Shown: piece after piece, positions 37,744 through 46,143 of the stretch
Layout of the letters: each line of letters begins with the position of its first letter
Position numbering within the stretch: position 1 is the first letter of the stretch
Virus record (IMG/VR): IMGVR_UViG_3300005253_000334
Coordinates: 1-46,408 of that record
From: a virus
Length of the DNA: 46,408 bases
Direction: 5' to 3' (one strand)
Translations under genes and position numbers: made by a program
Notes under the pieces: model-generated
Seen by the model: the letters and a program-made list of their open reading frames with translations, nothing else
Told to the model about the DNA's origin: nothing
The model's database searches: none

Positions 37744-39330
37744 ATGTCAGGACATAGCCCACGGCCAGAACTGCGACCAGGAGAGAACCCAGGTAGTTCT
37801 ACATTTCAAGGCCGCCTGGCTGCTTGGAGAGCCGTTCCTGCCCCTGATGGTGGCGGTGGGGGAGATGGAACTCTCTCCAAGTTCTTTGATACCCAGGGTA
37901 ATCAGCTCCTCGTCAGCGAGATTCAGAATCAGCAATTTGTGGTGGATGCGAATGGGATTTTCTACATCCCGCAGTTTGACGGACTTGGTACATTCACGGG
38001 CGTAGATTTAGCCTCTTCCTCGCAACAGAGTTTCCTGAGTGGGCAGACCGGCGGCGGCGGCTCCGCCCCCTCCTTCGCCTCCACTCAGGCTGCACAAACG
38101 CAGGCTGAGGCGTTTGCAAAGGCGCAGGCCGAGGCTGACCGCAAGTTCCGTGCTGAACAGGACAGGCTGGCTATCGAGGCCAGGGCTGAAGAGAGTCGCC
38201 TAGCCGAAGAGGCCGCCCTCAAGCGCGGTCGCCTCTCTACCCTGGCCGACCTCATCCAATCCTTCGCCGCATCCCAGGCTCAGGCGCGGGACACGTTGGC
38301 GAACCTTCAGCCCGACCCGTTTCGGTTCGCGGCGGTATCGGGCGGGGTTGCGCCGTTTGGGGTGACGCCTCAAGAGGGGTTCCAGACTCAGTTGACAGAC
38401 TTCGCCTCAGCACCCGTACCGACGGCAGACCCTAACGCCTCTCTACCCTCTATAGAGTCGGCCATCCAAGGGCTGACGGGGGCCAGCGTTCCTCTGTCGC
38501 CGCAGACGTTTGGTGCGGCAGAGGGTGTGGTTATTGAGATGGCGAGAGGCGCAGATGGGAGCTATAGCGCCGCACCGCTACCGTTCGACGTGCAAGCCCG
38601 ACTGGTAGGTGAGAATCCGGACGGGACAGTGAACCGCACGACTGAGGTGATGGTCACTAGTTCCCAGGGAACCGCTATCATCCCGCTGGGTAAGGGCGCG
38701 CAGGAAGGCGGGTTCTTCCCGTTCTCGCCGATTGAGTTCGACAAAGAGACGCTGCTGCCCGCGTTGGGGACTTCGGGGATTTTCAATCAGTTTGGGCTTT
38801 CGCAAGTACCAACTGGGAGCTTCGGGCCGATGGGCCGCTTCACTGCACCCTCCGGCGGTTCTCTTTTCAACCAATTTGGCATCGCCCCCAGCTTTGTCAG
38901 CCCACTTGGCAGAGATGAGGCGTTCTTCGTCAATCCTGAGACTGGCCAAAGACAGCTCATCACGGCATCGGTGCTGCGGAACATAGACCCGCGCCTTATT
39001 ACCAATCTCCCTACTGTGGGGCAGTTTGGCCCCTTGGCGGGCTCGCCGGTCTCTCAGGGGCAGGTGAGTGACATTTTGGGGCAAGTCCGCGAACCCGGTT
39101 CCTTCACAAAGTTCTCCGCACCTATCGTGGAGCCGACGACGGGGACGCTGCTGCCCGCGCCGTTCGCTATTGCCAGCCAGCTAAACAAGCTGAGACTCAC
39201 TAACCCATCCCTGTTTAACATGCTCCTCTCGGCCTACGAATCGGCGGGGGTGTCCGCGACGAGTGTGTTAGGCACCATCCAGCAGGCCCTACCGTTCGGA
39301 CAAGCTAGGACTAATATTGGGCTGAACTGA
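37744..39330 (+). CDS. Putative internal/head structural protein
   Basis: ATG 37744 behind TTGGAGATGAACG; 528 residues. N-terminal Pro/Gly-rich part, then a long Ala/Gln/Glu coiled-coil (about 114-186: QTQAEAFAKAQAEADRKFRA, EQDRLAIEARAEESRLAEEA), then a beta-rich and Gly/Pro/Phe-rich C-terminal half with repeats of the type FNQFGLSQVPTGSFGPMGRF and FNQFGIAPSFVSPLGRDEAF. Probably a virion protein associated with the portal or the internal protein. No enzyme motif. Confidence 0.75.
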   Translation: MSGHSPRPELRPGENPGSSTFQGRLAAWRAVPAPDGGGGGDGTLSKFFDTQGNQLLVSEIQNQQFVVDANGIFYIPQFDGLGTFTGVDLASSSQQSFLSGQTGGGGSAPSFASTQAAQTQAEAFAKAQAEADRKFRAEQDRLAIEARAEESRLAEEAALKRGRLSTLADLIQSFAASQAQARDTLANLQPDPFRFAAVSGGVAPFGVTPQEGFQTQLTDFASAPVPTADPNASLPSIESAIQGLTGASVPLSPQTFGAAEGVVIEMARGADGSYSAAPLPFDVQARLVGENPDGTVNRTTEVMVTSSQGTAIIPLGKGAQEGGFFPFSPIEFDKETLLPALGTSGIFNQFGLSQVPTGSFGPMGRFTAPSGGSLFNQFGIAPSFVSPLGRDEAFFVNPETGQRQLITASVLRNIDPRLITNLPTVGQFGPLAGSPVSQGQVSDILGQVREPGSFTKFSAPIVEPTTGTLLPAPFAIASQLNKLRLTNPSLFNMLLSAYESAGVSATSVLGTIQQALPFGQARTNIGLN

Positions 39331-39351
39331 GCCCATTTCGATATGGACGAT

Positions 39352-39375
39352 GCCCGCTGAGATGCGGGCTTTTTG
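39352..39375 (+). terminator. GC hairpin with U-run before scaffold gene
   Basis: GCCCGC (39352-39357) pairs with GCGGGC (39364-39369), loop TGAGAT, followed by TTTTT. The ribosome site GGAGG starts six bases after the U-run. A textbook intrinsic terminator shape placed directly ahead of a highly expressed gene. Confidence 0.65.
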
Positions 39376-39388
39376 TATTGGAGGAATC

Positions 39389-40225
39389 ATGCAAGAAACA
39401 CCGACTCCGACTGCCCCAGTGCAGCCCTTGGAAGCGGAACCGCAGACCGGCCCTGCGCCGGTTGGCGCTGAGAAGCCCCAGCCGAGTCCAGAGGCCGCTC
39501 CTGCGGAACCCAAAACTGAGGCCGAAACTGGCGCTGAGGAAGAGGCGAAACCCTGGGTGGGCGTGAAGGAAGTGGAAGGGCTCCGTGAGCACGTAGGCCC
39601 GCTCCTGGAGGACGCTGAGAAGACTGGTTACGACAAACGCACGGGCGAGTTTGACCAATACGCTCAGCCTTATCTCCAGCAGCACAGTCAGAGGTTGAAC
39701 GACATCAACTCTGGTCTGGGCCGCATGGCTAAGGGGCTGGAGGCTTTAGTAAAGGTCTCCAAGAGTGATAGCGGGACGGTGGACGGTGATGTCCTGACTG
39801 AGTGGTACGACTCGCACAAGGAGACGTTTGAGGCGCTTCTTGGTGCGAGCGACACCTCTCAGCAGTTCCACGGCGGCAAGAGGTTGCTGGTAAGCATCGC
39901 CGATGCTGCGGGCGACCAGTCTGTCGCTCAGCCGTTCATGAACCGTTTGGACATGCTCCAAAACGGCGTTCCTGACCCCAATCTCTTCCATGACTTCCTG
40001 AAGAAAGTCTCCGCGAAGTCTACGGAGGCCATAAAGGGGCCACTTCAAGAGGAAATCACGTCCCTGAAGGCTCAGGTAGAAGACCTCAAAGCCAAGAAAA
40101 GACCGGAGGGGCCGGACACGACCCAGAAGGGTTCGGTTGCGGCAGACGACAGCAAGCGACTGCTCGACCCCACCACGCCCATTGAAGAAATCAGAGAAAT
40201 TAGAGCCCGCCAAAAAGCGGGCTAA
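39389..40225 (+). CDS. Putative capsid scaffolding protein
   Basis: ATG 39389 follows TTGGAGGAATC; an in-frame ATG at 39350 lies before the hairpin. 278 residues: acidic Pro/Glu-rich N-terminus (PTPTAPVQPLEAEPQTGPAP), helical core, C-terminal coiled-coil (LQEEITSLKAQVEDLKAKKR) and a charged end. Immediately upstream of the major capsid gene, acidic and coiled-coil: the usual plan of scaffold proteins that shape the procapsid and leave before packaging. Confidence 0.8.
   Translation: MQETPTPTAPVQPLEAEPQTGPAPVGAEKPQPSPEAAPAEPKTEAETGAEEEAKPWVGVKEVEGLREHVGPLLEDAEKTGYDKRTGEFDQYAQPYLQQHSQRLNDINSGLGRMAKGLEALVKVSKSDSGTVDGDVLTEWYDSHKETFEALLGASDTSQQFHGGKRLLVSIADAAGDQSVAQPFMNRLDMLQNGVPDPNLFHDFLKKVSAKSTEAIKGPLQEEITSLKAQVEDLKAKKRPEGPDTTQKGSVAADDSKRLLDPTTPIEEIREIRARQKAG
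40204..40223 (+). promoter_or_regulatory. Hairpin at the scaffold/capsid boundary
   Basis: AGCCCGC (40204-40210) pairs with GCGGGCT (40217-40223), loop CAAAAA, no U-run; it contains the end of the scaffold coding sequence. AAGGAG for the capsid gene follows at once. Likely an mRNA stability or translation element and not a terminator. Confidence 0.6.
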
Positions 40226-40236
40226 GGAGATAAGAC

Positions 40237-41124
40237 ATGGTAGCAGGTGAAACGAGTTCAGGGTCTCTAAGCGATGCCCTGCCTTCGATCATCGCTGACG
40301 CCCGCATTGTGAAGGAGTTTCAAGGCACCTGGATGCGGACGACTGATATTCGCAGGCAGAAGCCAGGCACCGGCCTGAGCTGGCAGGAATTCGCGCTTTC
40401 CCAGGTCGCGGCGCAGGACATCACGGAGGCCACGAACAACCAGAACTTCCAACAGCTTCAGGGCACGCTGTTCAGCATTGAGCCGACGATGAGCCAGATC
40501 ATCATCAAGATCACGGACAGGACGTTCCGCAAGATCGCTGCGGTGGTGACGGGCAAGTTCGGCAGTTTGGCTGGAAACGCGATGGCCCGTAAGGATGATG
40601 AGGATTACCTTGCGACGTTCTCAACGTTCGCCACAACCACCTCCCCAGGTGCGGGAAATCCCTTGTCCTTCGGCCACATCGCGGCAGCAAAGAGTAACGT
40701 CACATCTAACGTGACGGAGCCGAGCATGGCGGAGGTATTCGCCGTCCTGCACGGTTTCCAGATCAAGGACATCCAGGATGAAGTCCTGTCTGGTGTGGGC
40801 ACCTACACCATCCCTGAAGGGTTGACTCAGGATACCTTCCGCCAGGGCTTTGCGGGCACGGTTGCTGGGGCTAATGTCTTTGAGGACGGGAACATCACCA
40901 TTGACGGCTCGGACGACGCAAACGGTGCCTGCCACTCCCGCGAGGGTGTGGTGGCTGCTGTCGGTATGGAGATCAAGAAGGAGACGGATCGAGACATCAA
41001 TTTCGGTGGTGGTGCAGACGTGATCTCAATGGTCAGTGAGATCGCCTTCGCGGAACGCAAGAGCGGCACGACCCAGGTTTGGGCCTACCTTTTGAAGTCG
41101 GACGCCACTGCCCCCACTTCGTAG
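40237..41124 (+). CDS. Major capsid protein
   Basis: ATG 40237 behind AAGGAGATAAGAC; 295 residues, usual for HK97-type capsid subunits. The features are an N-terminal helix-poor arm (SSGSLSDALPSIIADARIVK), a G-loop-like and spine region, KITDRTFRKIAAVVTGKFGS, and a beta-rich C-terminus with RDINFGGGADVISMVSEIAF. Position after scaffold confirms it. It forms the icosahedral shell. A pair of structural genes follows. Confidence 0.85.
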   Translation: MVAGETSSGSLSDALPSIIADARIVKEFQGTWMRTTDIRRQKPGTGLSWQEFALSQVAAQDITEATNNQNFQQLQGTLFSIEPTMSQIIIKITDRTFRKIAAVVTGKFGSLAGNAMARKDDEDYLATFSTFATTTSPGAGNPLSFGHIAAAKSNVTSNVTEPSMAEVFAVLHGFQIKDIQDEVLSGVGTYTIPEGLTQDTFRQGFAGTVAGANVFEDGNITIDGSDDANGACHSREGVVAAVGMEIKKETDRDINFGGGADVISMVSEIAFAERKSGTTQVWAYLLKSDATAPTS

Positions 41125-41205
41125 TGGTAACTGAATACACATAAGAATATCGCGTACAACCCAGACATATTTCCATAGCGGAGCAACCGCTGGAAAGGAA
41201 CAGAA

Positions 41206-42006
41206 ATGGCTATCCAAGAAGCATTTGGGAAGCTCGGATTCTTCGAGGACTTCCAGGGCGTAGCAGCCTCGGTCTCGGTTGCGGACGCCACGGCAGGAAC
41301 CCGTGTTAATGACATCACCCTTGTCGCTATCGGTTCCGCCGTGACGTTTACTTATACCGTGGATGAGTCAGGCGGTATCGCCAGCTTCCAGACTGCTGAC
41401 AACGATGCGGCCTCCGGTATGGCCCTCGTGTCCTCACCGATGGTTCCGTCTTCTAACGGCACCCTTGTAGTGGTGGGGCGGTGGAAGGCGAGCGTGGTCA
41501 CAGACTTCCGCCACTTCCTGGGCTGGCAGGAGACAGTTTCGTTAACAGAGACCGTAAACCCGTTTACCCTGAACGGCACAACTCTCACAGCGAACTCCGC
41601 CGGCCAGGTAGTCGGGTTCTACTTCGACGGACAGGCTACGACGGACGACCTCCGCTTTATGGCGGCGTCGGACGGCACGGCCTCCACGACGGCGGCGGTC
41701 ACAGCCCGTGACGGGTCTACGACCCTCGGTTCGCTCGGCATCCTCTCTGGGGCTACCGTTGCGACTGACTCGTGGATCACCGCCCGCGTCGAGATCGACA
41801 CCGACGGGACAGCACGGGGCTATATCGGCGCGGCTGGAATGGGGAACCAGACCGGCCTTACGCTCGTCGCTACTCTCAAGAAGGGAGCCCTAGACGCAGA
41901 TGCGGTCTACCACCCCCACATGCACCTCTCACAGCACAGCACGGGCTCTGTTATTCATGAGATTGACTACTTCGGCGCGACTGGCAATCGGGATTGGGCT
42001 GCGTGA
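41206..42006 (+). CDS. Putative capsid decoration/lectin-like protein
   Basis: ATG 41206 with GGAAAGGAACAG; 266 residues, beta-rich, almost without cysteine. FGKLGFFEDFQGVAASVSVA, TLVVVGRWKASVVTDFRHFL, GFYFDGQATTDDLRFMAASD, SWITARVEIDTDGTARGYIG resemble a concanavalin-like jelly roll. Following the capsid gene, it may be a decoration protein on the outer shell. Family not certain. Confidence 0.7.
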   Translation: MAIQEAFGKLGFFEDFQGVAASVSVADATAGTRVNDITLVAIGSAVTFTYTVDESGGIASFQTADNDAASGMALVSSPMVPSSNGTLVVVGRWKASVVTDFRHFLGWQETVSLTETVNPFTLNGTTLTANSAGQVVGFYFDGQATTDDLRFMAASDGTASTTAAVTARDGSTTLGSLGILSGATVATDSWITARVEIDTDGTARGYIGAAGMGNQTGLTLVATLKKGALDADAVYHPHMHLSQHSTGSVIHEIDYFGATGNRDWAA

Positions 42007-42059
42007 GTTAGTCGGCTTCTGGGGGTCGAGCCGTTAATCGGCCCCCACCTTTAGTTTCG

Positions 42060-42077
42060 GTGCGGGCTATCTCGCAC
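42060..42077 (+). promoter_or_regulatory. Hairpin directly upstream of a structural gene
   Basis: GTGCGGG (42060-42066) pairs with CTCGCAC (42071-42077) (one G-U pair), loop CTAT. TAAAGGAG follows, then ATG 42090. Same placement as the hairpins at 37703, 39352 and 40204. Confidence 0.6.
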
Positions 42078-42089
42078 TAAAGGAGTGAA

Positions 42090-42686
42090 ATGGCAAAAAG
42101 AACGACATCCGGCATACACAGGGGGTTCTGGTACGACTACCAGCAGACCCCTCCTCGTCTGAAAATTCAGAAGGATGGGGTGACGGTCTTCTCGATGGAT
42201 GACGATGGGAAAGACACCTCTGGCGACACCAATGGCCCAGTAACCAAGATCAACCAGTCGGTAACGACCACGGGAGATGTAACCGGCTTCGCCGCTAGCC
42301 CCCGTGCGGCCTCCAGCGTAGACTGCGCCAGCCTCACTGCTATCAAGGCAGAACCTATACTCAAGGGCACCAACTCGCTCTCTGGCGACTTCCGCGCTAT
42401 TGAAATCAATATGGACGACAGTGCGGGCACTGAGACGGTTGCTGGCGACGTGGTGGCGATTCGTGTCTTCTCACAGATGCGAGTCAATCCCAGCGGCGAT
42501 TTTGCCGTGTTGGAGGTTGAGTCGCAGGGCGACGGTGGGGTGTGGGACTACTTTAGCAAGTTCCCTAATGATGGTGTCATGGCCTTTACCGCCTTCACCA
42601 CCGCTACATTGTCGGGGGCGATCAAGGTGAAGGTCGGTAGCGCTGACCGTTTTATCCAGCTCTACACCAAAGTCCCAGTGGATTAG
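42090..42686 (+). CDS. Putative head or neck structural protein
   Basis: ATG 42090 behind AAAGGAGTGAA; 198 residues, beta-rich. FWYDYQQTPPRLKIQKDGVT, VAIRVFSQMRVNPSGDFAVL, VWDYFSKFPNDGVMAF, VKVGSADRFIQLYTKVPVD. Likely decoration or connector protein; no motif known to me. Confidence 0.7.
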   Translation: MAKRTTSGIHRGFWYDYQQTPPRLKIQKDGVTVFSMDDDGKDTSGDTNGPVTKINQSVTTTGDVTGFAASPRAASSVDCASLTAIKAEPILKGTNSLSGDFRAIEINMDDSAGTETVAGDVVAIRVFSQMRVNPSGDFAVLEVESQGDGGVWDYFSKFPNDGVMAFTAFTTATLSGAIKVKVGSADRFIQLYTKVPVD

Positions 42687-42695
42687 GAGGAGACA

Positions 42696-42977
42696 ATGGA
42701 TACAGTCAGAACAGGCCACATCAGGATTCCCCAAGGCTTGAGGATGAAGGGGATTATCGCAAAGGACGCCCCCGACATCGTTCAGGTGATCTGTCGAGAA
42801 GACTGCTGGATCGAAGATGCGCTTAACCGCTCAGGCAAGATCGAATACGAGGAGGACTACAAATACTACATGACTCCTCCAGAAGCGGAGACTCTGATCC
42901 AGACAGGTAAGTTCGACGCTTGGAACGTAGGACGATGGCGGATACCAGGGAAAAGCAGAGACTCGAAGCTCGCTTAG
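42696..42977 (+). CDS. Small protein before glycosyltransferase-like gene
   Basis: ATG 42696 with GGAGGAGACA; 93 residues. IRIPQGLRMKGIIAKDAPDI, IEYEEDYKYYMTPPEAETLI, FDAWNVGRWRIPGKSRD. A compact alpha/beta protein. Overlaps the next gene by 43 bases. Possibly a head-completion protein. Confidence 0.7.
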   Translation: MDTVRTGHIRIPQGLRMKGIIAKDAPDIVQVICREDCWIEDALNRSGKIEYEEDYKYYMTPPEAETLIQTGKFDAWNVGRWRIPGKSRDSKLA

Positions 42978-43786
42978 GCGACCTGCGGAAGTCCCGCCAG
43001 GATCACGCCGATAAGGTTGACGAGCAAGGCGTTCAGGTCTGTCTCCACGACGGGGCTATACAGGAGTGCGAAACGTGGTTGGCAGCCCTGGACGCCCCTG
43101 GGGCCCTGCCTACTAGTAGCGTTCTCATAGTCACCTGCACGCTCGGCCAAGTGCGTATGGAGTGGGCGCTGGCAGTAATTGGTCAGACGCTGCCTCTGTG
43201 GAGGACGTTCAAGCGCAACGTTATCATCGGTGAGACGACTGTGGACGCCCGCAACAAGGCAGTGAAACAGGCCCAGGACGAGGGGTTTGATTACCTCTTG
43301 TTCTGGGACGATGATGTTGTTCCTCTCGATAGGTTGGCGGTGCAGCACCTTCTGGCCGTCATTGATGCCGACGATAGCATTGACCTCGTGGGTGGGATTT
43401 ATCCCCGCAAGGTCACGATGGAGCCCATCGTGGCTAAGGATGACCACCAAAAGAACGGTGTCTGGTGGGGCTGGCGAGACGGACGGGCTGAACAAGTCTA
43501 CATGACTGGTACGGGCTTCCTGATTATCCGCGTGGCCAGTTTAGCGAAGATTCCCGTGACGGACGGGCGTTATTTTGAGGTAGGCGACAGGACAACGGAC
43601 GACTTCTTCTTCGCCGACTGGTGTGCGGCGTCCAAGCTGAAATGGTATGCGGCGGGCAATGTTGTCTGTGACCAGATAGACCTTGATGGGCGGCTCCATG
43701 AAGTGGAGAAAGCCATGCCGAACTTCGCTGAGGGCATTCCTGTAGAGGAGCTGTTCCCTGGTGCGGAGGTAACACTCAATGAGTGA
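42935..43786 (+). CDS. GT2/GT-A-like glycosyltransferase
   Basis: ATG 42935 follows GTAGGACG; 283 residues. After a helical start (1-50) comes a nucleotide-sugar-binding fold: SSVLIVTCTLGQVRMEWALA, RNVIIGETTVDARNKAVKQA, DDD at 125-127 (FWDDDVVP) that would bind UDP-sugar and metal, DLVGGIYPRKV, QVYMTGTGFLIIRV and DFFFADWCA. The overlap with the previous gene and its position among head genes suggest glycosylation of a virion protein or of phage surface; the target is unknown. Confidence 0.85.
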   Translation: MADTREKQRLEARLGDLRKSRQDHADKVDEQGVQVCLHDGAIQECETWLAALDAPGALPTSSVLIVTCTLGQVRMEWALAVIGQTLPLWRTFKRNVIIGETTVDARNKAVKQAQDEGFDYLLFWDDDVVPLDRLAVQHLLAVIDADDSIDLVGGIYPRKVTMEPIVAKDDHQKNGVWWGWRDGRAEQVYMTGTGFLIIRVASLAKIPVTDGRYFEVGDRTTDDFFFADWCAASKLKWYAAGNVVCDQIDLDGRLHEVEKAMPNFAEGIPVEELFPGAEVTLNE

Positions 43787-43886
43787 GAAGAAACCCCCGA
43801 AAGTAACACGGACTGAGTTCCGTGCCTGTGGTGGTTGCGGAGACCTATTAGCGGCTGGCGAGTCCTGCCCCAACTGCAAGAAATAA
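43779..43886 (+). CDS. 35-residue zinc-ribbon microprotein
   Basis: ATG 43779 overlaps the end of the glycosyltransferase-like gene. RACGGCGDLLAAGESCPNCK is a complete four-cysteine ribbon with a basic N-terminus. Small and complete; function unknown. Confidence 0.7.
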   Translation: MSEKKPPKVTRTEFRACGGCGDLLAAGESCPNCKK

Positions 43887-43896
43887 GGATTGCCCG

Positions 43897-44109
43897 ATGT
43901 CTTCATGGCTGTCTGAGAACTTGAACGAGCGGGAAATAATCACCGCTGGCCCCACCCGCCTGAACGGTTGGTCATTGACCAACACTGGTACTCAAGATCG
44001 CTTCGTTGCTTTCAAGAATGAGGAGATCACGAAACCCATGATTGTCGTTCCGACTGGTGCCACCGGCCAGGAAGTGGATGTCTCGCTTGCATGGGGCGAG
44101 TTGTTCTAG
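43897..44109 (+). CDS. Small beta-rich structural-like protein
   Basis: ATG 43897 with AAGGATTGCCCG; 70 residues. NEREIITAGPTRLNGWSLTN then DRFVAFKNEEITKPMIVVPT, VDVSLAWGELF: a beta-sandwich-like small protein. Probably a virion component. Confidence 0.7.
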   Translation: MSSWLSENLNEREIITAGPTRLNGWSLTNTGTQDRFVAFKNEEITKPMIVVPTGATGQEVDVSLAWGELF

Positions 44110-44111
44110 TT

Positions 44112-44567
44112 ATGCACATAGTAACTGACCGGATTCACCCCGACGAACCCGCCTATGGTCTATGGGAGGGGCCGAAGAATGGACGGTGGATTCAGCGAAT
44201 ATTCGTAGTGAGGGGTGACGCTAAAGCCAAGTTCGAGACGGACTATGGCCCCATTTCAAAATGGCCTGACGCCACGGAGATCATCTATCCCTCCTTCGGG
44301 GAGAACTCCGTAGCCCAACTTCAGGAGATGGCCGAGCGAGACCGACACAGCGATAAGTGGGCCAAGAGAAGGAGGGAGATGCAAGCGGAGAGTACCCTCA
44401 TCTCCGACATCTTGAGACAGGAAGAGGTGTTGCTTAGTGTAGTTCGCAACCGAAGTCATTTCGGCCCAGGAGTATCCGTCCAGAGAAACGATTTCCCGCG
44501 TGAAGCCGTAATCAGCAAACACAAGGAGAAAGTGAAGAATGCCAGACGCACCCGCCGTACAAGCTGA
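44112..44567 (+). CDS. Hypothetical protein in the neck region
   Basis: I use ATG 44112, just after the previous stop and behind GGGGCGAG (an in-frame GTG at 44091 overlaps). 151 residues: a folded start (DRIHPDEPAYGLWEGPKNGR, WIQRIFVVRGDAKAKFETDY) then a helical, basic C-terminus (AERDRHSDKWAKRRREMQAE, HKEKVKNARRTRR). Family not recognised. Confidence 0.7.
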   Translation: MHIVTDRIHPDEPAYGLWEGPKNGRWIQRIFVVRGDAKAKFETDYGPISKWPDATEIIYPSFGENSVAQLQEMAERDRHSDKWAKRRREMQAESTLISDILRQEEVLLSVVRNRSHFGPGVSVQRNDFPREAVISKHKEKVKNARRTRRTS

Positions 44568-45198
44568 AAGGCTACGCGATCTGCGTGGCCAGGTCGCAGA
44601 ACTAGGTTCTGCCGATATGCCGGAGATTCTTTTCCAGCATAATTCCCCAGGCCGTGAGCCAGTCACGGTCTACGCCACGAAAGATGGCTGTCCTACTCCA
44701 GTTCCGCACTACATGTTAGGGGCGGCGATGCAGCTAACGAACGAGGATGGCGCTTTCCGGTTCGTGGCCGACGCCAAGGATGCGCCCACCTATCAACTGG
44801 GAAGCATTAAATGTTTTTTACACAAAGACAGCCCTGAGCGACCGATCCTTGAGAAGATCGGCCTGGGTAGCGCAACCTGTCCGAAGGCCACTCTTGCCAG
44901 CTTTCACTCCAAGCGGCTTCACGGGCTCCACCGCCATAAGCAAGAGTCCGAGGCTTTGCGGGAGTTCGAGGAGAACGAGAAGGAAACGAAGCGGGAGGCC
45001 CGTCAGGACAAACAACTGGAGGCCACGCTCGCCATCGCTAGAGGTGGTGCGACACAGGGGACGCCAGAGATTCAGTTTCAGGCGCTCTCCCCCCGCGCCG
45101 TTCCCAAGGGCCAGTGCGACATCTGCGGCAAGACAGGATTCAAGAACGTCGGGGCGCACAAGCACGGTGCCCACAAGGAGAAGAATAATGGCGATTAA
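44539..45198 (+). CDS. Zinc-finger protein with C2H2-like ends
   Basis: ATG 44539 (AAGGAGAAAGTGAAGA); 219 residues. A first possible finger at about 90-130 (CFLHKDSPERPILEKIGLGS...CPK...HSKRLHGLHRHKQE) and a second at the end (CDICGKTGFKNVGAHKHGAH), joined by a charged coiled coil (EALREFEENEKETKREARQD). This plan suggests a nucleic-acid-binding or virion-bound protein. It overlaps its upstream neighbour by 29 bases. Confidence 0.75.
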   Translation: MPDAPAVQAERLRDLRGQVAELGSADMPEILFQHNSPGREPVTVYATKDGCPTPVPHYMLGAAMQLTNEDGAFRFVADAKDAPTYQLGSIKCFLHKDSPERPILEKIGLGSATCPKATLASFHSKRLHGLHRHKQESEALREFEENEKETKREARQDKQLEATLAIARGGATQGTPEIQFQALSPRAVPKGQCDICGKTGFKNVGAHKHGAHKEKNNGD

Positions 45199-45304
45199 CA
45201 CTTACGTCTGTCCAAACGGTCACTGGTGGAAAGAGCGGCGGGCGAACAAGGTAGCCAAGTGCCTCTGTGGCGCTGAGGCACGGAAAGAGCAAGAAGATGC
45301 CTAA
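45188..45304 (+). CDS. 38-residue zinc-ribbon microprotein
   Basis: ATG 45188 lies inside the end of the previous gene. NTYVCPNGHWWKERRANKVA then KCLCGAEARKEQEDA: C8, H12 and the CxC pair form a zinc ribbon. Stop overlaps the next gene's start region. Confidence 0.65.
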   Translation: MAINTYVCPNGHWWKERRANKVAKCLCGAEARKEQEDA

Positions 45305-45590
45305 GACACTGAGAGGGCCAGAGTATACCGCCTACGAGAGCGTGACGGTTTCCAGTACATCTAAGGCGCTCACGTCAGGCACCTACGATCTCCAGCATCA
45401 CGCCTTCATTACCTGCGAGACTGCGACGGTACGATTCCGGCTTGACGGCACGGCTCCTACATCATCAGTGGGCCACCTGTTAGACCCTGGCGATATACTC
45501 AAACTTGACAGCCCTGCGCAGATAGCAAACGTTCGCTTTATCCGTAGAGACGGTGTGGATGCCACTCTGCGTGTGAACTATGGGACGTAG
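45297..45590 (+). CDS. Putative small virion protein
   Basis: ATG 45297 inside the end of the zinc-ribbon gene; 97 residues. ESVTVSSTSKALTSGTYDLQ, HHAFITCETATVRFRLDGTA, VGHLLDPGDILKLDSPAQIA, NVRFIRRDGVDATLRVNY: the beta-barrel pattern of small phage head-tail or decoration proteins. Confidence 0.75.
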   Translation: MPKTLRGPEYTAYESVTVSSTSKALTSGTYDLQHHAFITCETATVRFRLDGTAPTSSVGHLLDPGDILKLDSPAQIANVRFIRRDGVDATLRVNYGT

Positions 45591-45592
45591 AG

Positions 45593-46042
45593 ATGATTGA
45601 TATTATACGCGGAGCTGGGGGTATTAGAGGGCCAGTTAGAAAGACGATCACGTATGCTGCTGGCGGAACCGGAGCCAACGCGACCGAGACCGACATCTTT
45701 ACCGTGACCGGAGATGTTATAGTCGTAGCCCTTGTCGCGTTCTGCACCACAAATCTGGATCAGAGCGCGGGCACACCGACTCTCGAACTGGGCGTGAACA
45801 ACGACACCAACCTGTTCGTTGCCGCGACCACAGCTACCGCCATTGACGCCGACGACTTCTGGGTGGATGCTTCCCCAACTGAAGTTGGGGGCGTGGCGTT
45901 ACCGGCAGCGTTCAAGGATATCGTCGTCACTGACAACATCTCCTGCACCGTAGGGGGCACCAACAACATCAGCGCAGGCGTAATCGAGTACACCGTGTAC
46001 TGGCTCCCCATCTCGTCTAATGGGAATGTGGTGGCCAACTAA
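45593..46042 (+). CDS. Putative virion structural protein
   Basis: ATG 45593 two bases after the previous stop; 149 residues. ITYAAGGTGANATETDIFTV, TGDVIVVALVAFCTTNLDQS, KDIVVTDNISCTVGGTNNIS, AGVIEYTVYWLPIS: beta-rich, likely a shell or fibre protein. No motif known. Confidence 0.75.
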   Translation: MIDIIRGAGGIRGPVRKTITYAAGGTGANATETDIFTVTGDVIVVALVAFCTTNLDQSAGTPTLELGVNNDTNLFVAATTATAIDADDFWVDASPTEVGGVALPAAFKDIVVTDNISCTVGGTNNISAGVIEYTVYWLPISSNGNVVAN

Positions 46043-46143
46043 TGCTTGGATGGATAATCAACCTTAAGTTCTCAGGGAGTGGTGTAGTGAGCGGAGAAGT
46101 AGATGCAGGAGAGAGCTCACTTCTACGATGGGGCAAGAAATGA
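46042..46143 (+). CDS. 33-residue protein
   Basis: ATG 46042 overlaps the previous TAA (TAATG) and its TGA overlaps the next ATG. The peptide has hydrophobic and Gly/Ser/Val-rich parts (MLGWIINLKFSGSGVVSGEV). Coupling on both sides supports translation; function unknown. Confidence 0.5.
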   Translation: MLGWIINLKFSGSGVVSGEVDAGESSLLRWGKK

